Source: Stenocarpella maydis
Taxonomy: Eukaryota > Ascomycota > Sordariomycetes > Diaporthales > Diaporthaceae
Reading direction: 5' to 3'
NCBI GenBank assembly: GCA_002270565.1
Contig: NQMI01000036.1
Location: forward strand, 62,001-126,000
Length of the DNA stretch: 64,000 nucleotides
A model generated the notes under the pieces. The model did not search any database and was not told the DNA's origin. It saw nothing but the letters and a program-made list of their open reading frames with translations. Both the position numbers and the translations under genes were made by a program. Shown piece by piece: positions 56,645 through 64,000 of this stretch; position 1 is the stretch's first letter, and every line of letters begins with the position of its first letter.

Positions 56645-59600
56645 CAAGACACAACACAGCAGCCGCGGGGGGGGGAGGGGGTTGCGAGTCGCGTGCGCGA
56701 GAGCGATGATGCAGACAGACAAACAGACAGACAGATGGACGGACAGACAGGCAAGATGCCGACGGTCAGATCAGGCCAGTGGGGGGGGGGGCCAGGGCGG
56801 ATGGGCTTGGATGTGTCTGGGAACCGGGGGGCCGAGTGGTCGCGCTGTGGGAATCGTGAGGGCGGATGTCACTCCGGGGAGGCCCAGGGGAGGCCCAGGG
56901 GAGGGAGCAGCCGCAGGCGTGACCTTGCCAGGAGGGTCACTCTGAGGGTGGTGGTGTCGAGGTGTCTCGTAATATGTTGTGCTGCGTGCGCCTGCGTGCG
57001 GGCTGGATGGCCGATGACAGGCATCCAGCGCACAATTGCGAAGCGATGAACGAGCGAGCGAGCGTATCGCATGTGCGGTTCGAGAAGGAGGGACCGCGTA
57101 GGACAGTCGACGGAGATTTGACTCTCTGTCTGCCTTGGAAGTACGTACGGGACGGTACGATGCTGTACGCGTACTGATGATGATGCTTCTCGACCGCAAA
57201 GCCGGAGTAACAGCCAACCTTGCATGGACAGGCTATACCGCATGTGGTGCGCCTCTCCAGGGATGGCGGGGCGGCAGGGCGGCAGAGGCAAGAGAGGCTA
57301 CCGGTACAACCAGGTGCGACTAATACGCACCAGCACCCGCCCAGAGACCGAGCCGGAGGGCGTGCTGCGTTGCGTGCATGTGCGGTCAGACGTCAGGCGT
57401 GCTGCAACCCGGAACCGAAACGCGAGTTGGGAGCGACTCCCGGTCTGTGGCTTTCTGCAGCAGTAGACTGGCAGGCCGGCAGGGTGTGACAAATGATTTG
57501 ATGCAGTCTGCCTCGCCGGGGCTTTGTTGCTTAGCTGCGCGGCAGATCGGGCAGCATCCACCACAGGATCAAGTTCTCCTTGACGAGGCGACTGTTAGGA
57601 GATGCCAGAGACTAAAACAGCCAGGCTACTGGTTGGGGGTAATTTGGTCCTGGCGCTGGATGCTGGATGCTGATGATGCCTGCTGTCCTGCAGGGCGCGT
57701 AGTCAGGCTGCGAGGACGAGCACTTGGTGGATATGACGATGATAAGGTTCGGCTATTGCGATGCTGGACACTTCCGGGGTCGAATGTGGGGCGACGGGGC
57801 GGTCGAATGGGCGAGTCTGTTTTGCGTGACACCCACGCATACACTAAAGCGTTAGGGAGTAGTATTGATGCACAGATTGTTTGCTCGTCTGTACGACGGG
57901 GAATGCAGTTCTCCCTGCTGCTGCTGCTGCTGCTGCTGCTGGTTGTCAGGAAGTCCCCAGATCGTCACCGAGGATGAGGAGAGGGCCCACAAACAAACAA
58001 ACAGGGTGCAGTGCAGGACGAACGACGGATGACGACAGTCAATCTTAGTGTCAACTGGTATTTCCACGGTATTTCCACACGCTCACCACGACAGTGGGGA
58101 CGCTATGGCGATAACGATAACGCTAAAACGGACAGTCAGTTGATCTGTTGATCGGGGCAGATTGAGGTAAGAGGAAGAGTGACTGAGAATGAGGGGATAT
58201 GTGGACGACTGGTGCCATGCAGACGTGCCATGCAGCGGCAGCAACACGACGAGGAGGAATGAGTAAGTACGGAGTATATGGCAAGATGTGACGGCGGGGC
58301 CCGGGCTGCAGGCACTTGTGACCAAACTGGGCAGACGGGCAGGCTTGCAATACGATAAAATACAATACAATACAACACAAGACGAACAAGAGAGAACAGT
58401 CGGTCAGCCTGCTAGTGTGTTGGCTGCTTGTGTGGGCACCGCTTCGTCCTTCTTTGCTTCTTCTTTTCTTTTTCCTTTGGCAATAGTACACCTTGGGGTA
58501 TGGTAGCTGCCACCAGCCTTGGAAGTTGACAGTCTAGTAGTCCCAAGCCATCCTCTGCCGTGCCTGTTCCCTTTTTGATCAGGGTCTGGTGACCTGGCGA
58601 TCTGCACCCTCTCCGGCTATAACGGCGCTCGCGTGCATGCACTGCCTGAGTCTATGGACAACGCGGTCTCGGTCTCGCGATTTTTGTGGGGGCACACTGG
58701 CCGAGACCGGGCAGAGAAAAGATGTGCATTATGCACCTTGAGTAGAAGAACGGCGTCGACTTGACGATACCTTGACGACGGCACCTCACCACCAACCACT
58801 AAGCCATCTCGACAGCGTCGGATGTGCAAGATGCCAGCCAGCCAATAGACTGGCTGGTGTCTCACCCAGAGACGATAGACTGACTGACTGAAGCCAAAAT
58901 CGGTCTGGGCCAACCCTCTGGGCTCCCTGGGGAGGTTCGATCAAAAATCAAAAAAAAAAAAAAACCACCCTGATTCTGGGCATATCGTTGTCTGGCGCTG
59001 CGGGGCACGACGCACACAGCAACATCTCTTTCCGTGCTTGTTGATCAGCACAAGCGTGCCCAGGCCGAGCTGAGCCCGGCCCAGATCCCAAGAGGCCTTG
59101 TCCACGTCACGTCAGAGGCTCACTCTTCTGGGCAAAAGGCACAACCGATCATGGCCCTCAACACCACACAGAATCAACAGCCTGCGCTCGACAGGCGGGT
59201 GTGCAAGACATTTTCTCTCCCTCAGGGTCTCAGCCTTGGATTTTCTCTTGACGATTGCTGGCCAGCCTGCCATCGCATGTACCCGCCCTGCCATCTCATC
59301 CTTGCCGGCGAGGGAGAACCCTGATGATGATCGGATCATTCTCCGCCCTTCCAGAAAACTTCCCGCCAGCCGGAACGCCTCATTGGGTCAGCCAGTCAGT
59401 CTCAACCGGCCAGGGGTCTCCAACAGCGAGTGACAGGCAACCAATTCACTGGGTGCAAAACTGCCTTTTGGCGCACACAGTGTGTTATTGGCATGAATCA
59501 TGGACTGGTTCGAGTCTTACCATCCTTACCATCATAATGCGGACACGCGCGTCTTGTCCTACTTGCCTCCGTGTGCCCAACACGCCAGCGCCGTAGAAAA

Positions 59601-62600
59601 GCAGCTGCAGATCAGTCAGCAATGTTGCTTCGAGCTGCGCAAATCACCACCAGCCAGTCCATCCCCGGCTTCTCCACGGCATGAGGCAAGAAAATTTCCG
59701 ACGGCAAGGATGGCTGACGGTCATGCTGTCAGGCTGACCTGACCGAGTGCCCCGGCCATGGCCAACTTATCAGCCCCCGAGTTCACGATGCCGGCCCTCG
59801 GGCTGACTGCTCGTCTGCTGCACTAGATCCCGCTTCATATTGGATGCAGCAGGCTTTTGTCGCAGGCCATGGCGTCCTATGGCAGTGAAGACGACCAGTC
59901 TCATCCGAACGAGCACGTCTGTACTGCCGAGCTCAAGCTTTCCGGGTCCCCACACGTCGGGGCACTTCACCGGATCAGGGCTACCTCACCGCTTTGCCCT
60001 GCGCCTGGCCGCCTTGAAATCAGGGGACGGTCGAATGCAAGATCTGGCGCCAAAAACGCCACCGACATCAGCGGGTCCTCTCTTATGCCTGGCAACGGCC
60101 TGGCAGCCCTGACTGGTTCCTGGCGAGCGCCTCAGCAACCAGCGGCAGCCAGCTTCTTGGCGGCCAGACTCGTCCATGGCGCCCCCGTCGGTCGTTGCTG
60201 GTGCGACGGCAGTGCCGCGATAAGCTTTTCGGGGATCCCTTGAAACAGAGAAGCCAGCGCTGCCGTCATCGTCGATCGTTACCAACACTGAGGAACCAAC
60301 GCGACCCAATCCATCTCCGAGCATTGAAAACCTTCCTGCGACGCCAGCAGATGGCCGTCATGCTGAGACCCTGATACTGCTCACCTCCGGCCTGCGCTGC
60401 ACGGCTGTAAGATGAGGCCAGGTGGCCCATGATCGGGCCAGCCGCAAAGAGGGCCACCTCAGGCCTCAAATCACAAATATGCATTGATGCACCCGCCGCG
60501 CCTCCGGGACCCGGCTAGTCTCCTCCTGCCGGCACACAACCAAGAGCTCCCGTGTCGATCTCGCGGGTGCCGCTTCTGAAGACGGATACCCTCAGCCGGT
60601 GGCTTGTGTTTCCGCTCACCCAGAAGCCCCCGTCCGTGCTTGTCTACGGATTGACCCCTGGGCGCGTTGGGCACGAAGCACAGCCCCCACGCATTGCGTT
60701 TGCGAGAGAGTAAAATGACAGTCTGGATGGAAGTCGCAACGCTGCGAGTGGTGACGCTGCCGGCTCGGAAACTCGCCATGCTCGCTCATGGTCATGTGCC
60801 TCATTCGCTCCGCGGCATCACTCTGTGGAGTCCACGGCTGAGCCTGGGCTGTCTCCTCCGAATGAGCTTCATTCAGGCATATTACGCGTCGGTAATCGGT
60901 GGGCACAGCTGATCGTTCATTCAGTACCCTGGCTGGCATCCCGCATCCCAGCCAAGTGGCTGTCTGTGCCGGGAGGAAAGGCGGCCAGAAACCTTCTCGA
61001 TCGCGCCTAATGCCTGCCTGTATGGACCGAGAGCCTCACCTGAAAGTTGGCGCGTCTAGTTGATGACGACAGGCGGTGGTAACACCTGTTCCCCTACGCG
61101 GTAGCGCAGTCCTCAAACGGAACCATGCGCGGAGCTCGAGTCGAGACCTTAGCCAAGGGGTGGTCGCTCAGGTGGGATATTGAGGCAGCTAGCCCAGAGA
61201 GTCTGTTAGTGCCCACCTGGCACGCTTCAGTACCGTGCCACGGATGGCCGCCGGGACGCGCCTTGTCTCGCACACCTGGGCTCTCCCAGCGTGGCTCTCC
61301 CCTCCGAACTTGACCCGTTGCCGTTGTCCCAAGGCTCCCCTGTTCTGCGATGGCGGGCACACGACTTGACACTGCTCGGGCGCGCTTAGCAGCAAGACCT
61401 GACTGCTGCGAGACCGGGCCCATTCCTCGGGGCTTCAATGCTAAACGACTAGGCATGGCCATGTTACGCACGCCCGTTACTTCCAAGGACGAAGACCAGG
61501 AAACACAGGGCGTGTGCCTGCATTGATGTAAGCCTGGATGCCTCCTCCGGGCGTCGTAGTCGTCATGGATACTTCTGACTTGTCCTGTGCTGCATGTCCC
61601 AGCAACTCGGGCTACGGTAAACTCTAAAACTCTAAACAGCTCGATCGGACCGCCCTCAGATCGCCGATGAACTACTACATTGCCATGGTTATACCGAGTT
61701 TAGACATGGGAGATTTGTGAAATATGCATGTTTCTGCCTGGTGGAATCCCTCGTGTTTCTCCTTTTTGTTCCTTCCTGTCTCTAACTTCTCCTTTCCCTT
61801 CCGATCGATCCCGGGGTGCGTTTGAGAGCTTGTGAAATCCGGGTGGGGGCACCTTTTTCTGAGCGATGACTTTGAGAATGACGATAGGTTCGAACTCTAT
61901 TTCCTCACCGGCATTGTGTGAAGTATGTTGTGGTTGTCAATATTGAGGCTTGTTATGCGCTTTGGTTAGGTCGTTTCTGCATTGCGTGGACTGTTCGCCT
62001 TCCGGGGCTGCGTCCGAGTAGGGGGCTAAGGCATGTGCCAGTCTGTGCTTATGATCTCAGCAGCCGGGCTTTAGGGTGCTATAGGGTTGGCTGGTAGACT
62101 GCGCTGATGGTTGATAAGTGTCTCTTGCTATATCGGGCGGAGGCTGTGTCTCGCAGATGGTGCTACTAGAGTGGGTCGTAATGCATCTAAGACGTGAAGT
62201 TCTTTTGACATCACAACTCGTCGGCTTTCGAACATTTCGAATTAGTGATGTTGCATTACTGTTGTGCTCAAAATCAACTCGGATGGGCCGGCCACGTTGG
62301 TGGAGCAACGAGTGCAATAATATTCCTTGGATATTGTGAGCATGCTTCATCCATTTGTCCACATCGTCTGCACCGCGTTGACCTTTGCAGTGGTTCTCAT
62401 CATACGCCCCATGTCAAACCAGTTTCTTGGAACTTGTCCACTCAGCATTCTTTCCTATCACCCTGCCCAGGTGCACATTGTCATTCAAGAGTAAGATGAC
62501 CCTCAGAGTACAGTCGAGCATGGCGACTCGCGCGTTCATGACCTTGGCCAAATCCATTCTTCATTCATAAAGATAGGAAGACATTGGAGTGACTTGAAAG

Positions 62601-62698
62601 TAGTGTAATATAATTGCTAGGGTATATTTCATTAGGCAATGGCTGAGAAGGGATTGATCGTCTCTTCTTCTCTTGGTTGCTGCTACCAATATTTTCAT
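56645..62698. other. 6-kb gene desert
   Basis: GC-rich at first, with many overlapping short frames but no family motif on either strand. It holds AGACAG-type repeats near 56709-56752, nine CTG triplets at 57915-57941 and an A-run near 58951-58964. Part may be the arrestin promoter and long 5' UTR. No tRNA or other RNA gene was recognised. Confidence 0.45.
57915..57941. repeat. CTG triplet repeat, nine units
   Basis: Perfect (CTG)9 in apparently non-coding DNA. Confidence 0.95.
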
Positions 62699-64000
62699 TC
62701 AATCAACAGTTGGCCTGCTAGGTATGAACGTGGTTCGTTTCCAATCAGCGAGATTGGCAGAGTTGGTAGCACAAGCTTCTTCCCTTTTGGTGCATGCCTC
62801 ATTTTTCGCCTCTAGAAACAGACCACAGACTGAGAAGTCTTGGAAAGTGTGCTCGCCGCGAGTTGTGAGTAGGCGCTTAACAAGTGACTCGTCTCGTGCC
62901 CGCAGCCCTTCGATGACATCCTGCATGTCAAAATTTGAAGACAGCCATGAGTCTTCCACCTGGAGTCTTCGGTACGTTAAAAGCTCAACTTGTATGGCAG
63001 CCCAAATCGTACCAATGCGCTTCTGTCTGCACCCCACAAAAGCCATCCAAAAATATTCAAATCCCGATAAAAAATGTATTCGGTGAGAACATAGTTCACT
63101 ATACTCCTCTGAGTCCCCATCAGGATCATTAAAATCATCGCAATGGTCTCCATTGTCGCTTGTGGACTCAGGGATGTTGAACAAGTTGCCGGCCGTCTTC
63201 GTTGAACTTGTTTGTCCATGGTTAACGGAGTGGTTGAGCACCTCTCTAATAGCTTCCCAGCCCAACTTAACTTCAGGCGTCCAAGTGTTGACGACAGAAG
63301 TCGGAACAGATGAAGCAAGATCAGCCGCACTGAAGGATTGGTGGTGGCATTGCTCCGTCTCCCCAAGCTTGAGAAGCGCTGGAAGCGAAATTTGAGCACA
63401 CAAGGCTGGGTCTGCTCTCAATGCCAGGAGACAAACCAAACAAGCGAGCATTCCAAATAGCGTTTCCCCTGGCCTGGCAGCACTAGCTAAGTGAACGCAC
63501 ACGAGCACGAATGCATGCAGTGGTCCCAGCTTCAGGTCTAAGCCGCAGGATTTGCAGCGTCTGTGGAACAAACCACTCGCTGTGTTGATATTGGGAGCCC
63601 AAAATTTCATGAAAATTGCTGTCAGGAAGTGACAAACTGTCTGCGCTGACGTATGGCAGAACATGTGTTTCCACTCATGCGGTATAGCCTTCGTACCAGT
63701 TAAATGGAACTTGCGGACGATTGGCGAATCCGCGTCCCACCTCCCGCAAATGTCAACATCGACCCCTTCCAATTGTAAGTCGGATGTGGAAGGATCAGTT
63801 CCAAGAACCAGGGGGAAGACGGAACTGTGTGAATGTAGAATCGTCATGAAGAGCGCATCCAAGACTGTCACGCCTGAGCTGTCAGTATAGCTGACACCAA
63901 TCGAGTTTCTGCCTGTCAAGCTGCTGGCCAGCGCGAATACCACTCCACAACATGCCTTTGACCCGTCCAAAAACTTTGCAGCCAAGTGAAAAGGTGATAT
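62699..64000 (-). CDS. Large fungal protein of unknown role, 3' part (Clr5/ankyrin-type relatives suspected)
   Basis: The frame is open from the window edge to the TGA at 62699 (about 433 codons visible), so the start lies outside. The first visible residues, ISPFHLAAKFLDGS, resemble a degenerate ankyrin repeat. A Cys/His/Trp-rich core follows: VDVDICGRWDADSPIVRKF, HEWKHMFCHTSAQTVCHFL, FHRRCKSCGLDLKLGPLHAF and LFGMLACLVCLLALRADP. I associate this core with long fungal proteins that often carry a Clr5-type N-terminus and ankyrin repeats, expanded in plant-associated ascomycetes. That is from memory and unproven. The paired CxxC/His residues could bind metal. The end is charged and helical. No signal peptide can be judged. 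Confidence 0.65.
   Translation of the reverse strand: MSPFHLAAKFLDGSKACCGVVFALASSLTGRNSIGVSYTDSSGVTVLDALFMTILHSHSSVFPLVLGTDPSTSDLQLEGVDVDICGRWDADSPIVRKFHLTGTKAIPHEWKHMFCHTSAQTVCHFLTAIFMKFWAPNINTASGLFHRRCKSCGLDLKLGPLHAFVLVCVHLASAARPGETLFGMLACLVCLLALRADPALCAQISLPALLKLGETEQCHHQSFSAADLASSVPTSVVNTWTPEVKLGWEAIREVLNHSVNHGQTSSTKTAGNLFNIPESTSDNGDHCDDFNDPDGDSEEYSELCSHRIHFLSGFEYFWMAFVGCRQKRIGTIWAAIQVELLTYRRLQVEDSWLSSNFDMQDVIEGLRARDESLVKRLLTTRGEHTFQDFSVCGLFLEAKNEACTKREEACATNSANLADWKRTTFIPSRPTVD

Noticed and set aside
61841..61920. Possible tRNA T-arm ATAGGTTCGAACTCTAT
   Set aside because: The stem pairs, but no matching acceptor stem, D-arm or A-box was found upstream.

Overview
The window looks like nuclear DNA of a filamentous ascomycete (Pezizomycotina, most likely Sordariomycetes). 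Genes are split by short GT-AG introns (mostly 53-225 bp) with CTAAC/CTGAC-like branch sites. There are fungus-specific families (TRI12-type MFS pump, LaeA-like methyltransferase, Rad4/Dpb11-type BRCT protein, DUF8035-like protein, Utp8), a gene with a peroxisomal SKL end, RIP-like lesions, and many copies of the palindrome ACCTAGGTA in non-coding DNA. I cannot name the species. The exon models below were built by hand from splice signals and reading frame.

Layout. 0.3-4.6 kb: a PLP threonine-aldolase-family enzyme and a TRI12-type MFS transporter, both on the + strand. 5.15-5.75 kb: an AT-rich element with 41-bp terminal inverted repeats. 6.4-9.3 kb: Utp8, a ribosome-biogenesis factor. 9.3-16.4 kb: a GC-rich gene desert with microsatellites. 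16.4-19.2 kb: a DUF8035-like protein. 20.1-23.0 kb (-): a four-BRCT checkpoint/replication scaffold. 23.4-25.2 kb (-): a small secreted protein and a Nudix hydrolase. 25.7-27.55 kb: a 1.8-kb element with 34-bp matching ends and TTA target duplication. 29.3-30.0 kb: a GNAT acetyltransferase. 31.8-32.9 kb: a kinase-like gene broken by two stop codons. 33.7-35.7 kb: a peroxisomal acyl-CoA dehydrogenase. 38.6-40.1 kb: a GPI-type aspartic protease. 40.8-41.3 kb: an unknown 177-aa protein. 42.9-43.65 kb: a secreted Ala/Gly-rich protein in three exons. 44.3-45.5 kb (-): a dead GH10 xylanase. 46.9-48.4 kb: a decayed GMC oxidoreductase. 49.2-50.7 kb: a LaeA-like methyltransferase. 51.4-54.6 kb (-): an alpha-arrestin. 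Its 5' end and upstream DNA are repeated (1,086 bp) after a single N. 56.6-62.7 kb: a second gene desert. 62.7-64 kb (-): the 3' part of a large fungal protein of unknown role that runs off the window.

The conserved housekeeping genes (Utp8, BRCT scaffold, DUF8035-like, arrestin) sit in blocks without mobile elements. The accessory genes (pump, kinase-like, GH10, GMC, secreted proteins) sit near AT-rich or repeat-bearing DNA, and three of them are broken. The strongest observations are the two inverted-repeat elements, the shared type of nonsense mutation in the two broken genes, and the duplicated block at the N, which is probably an assembly fault.
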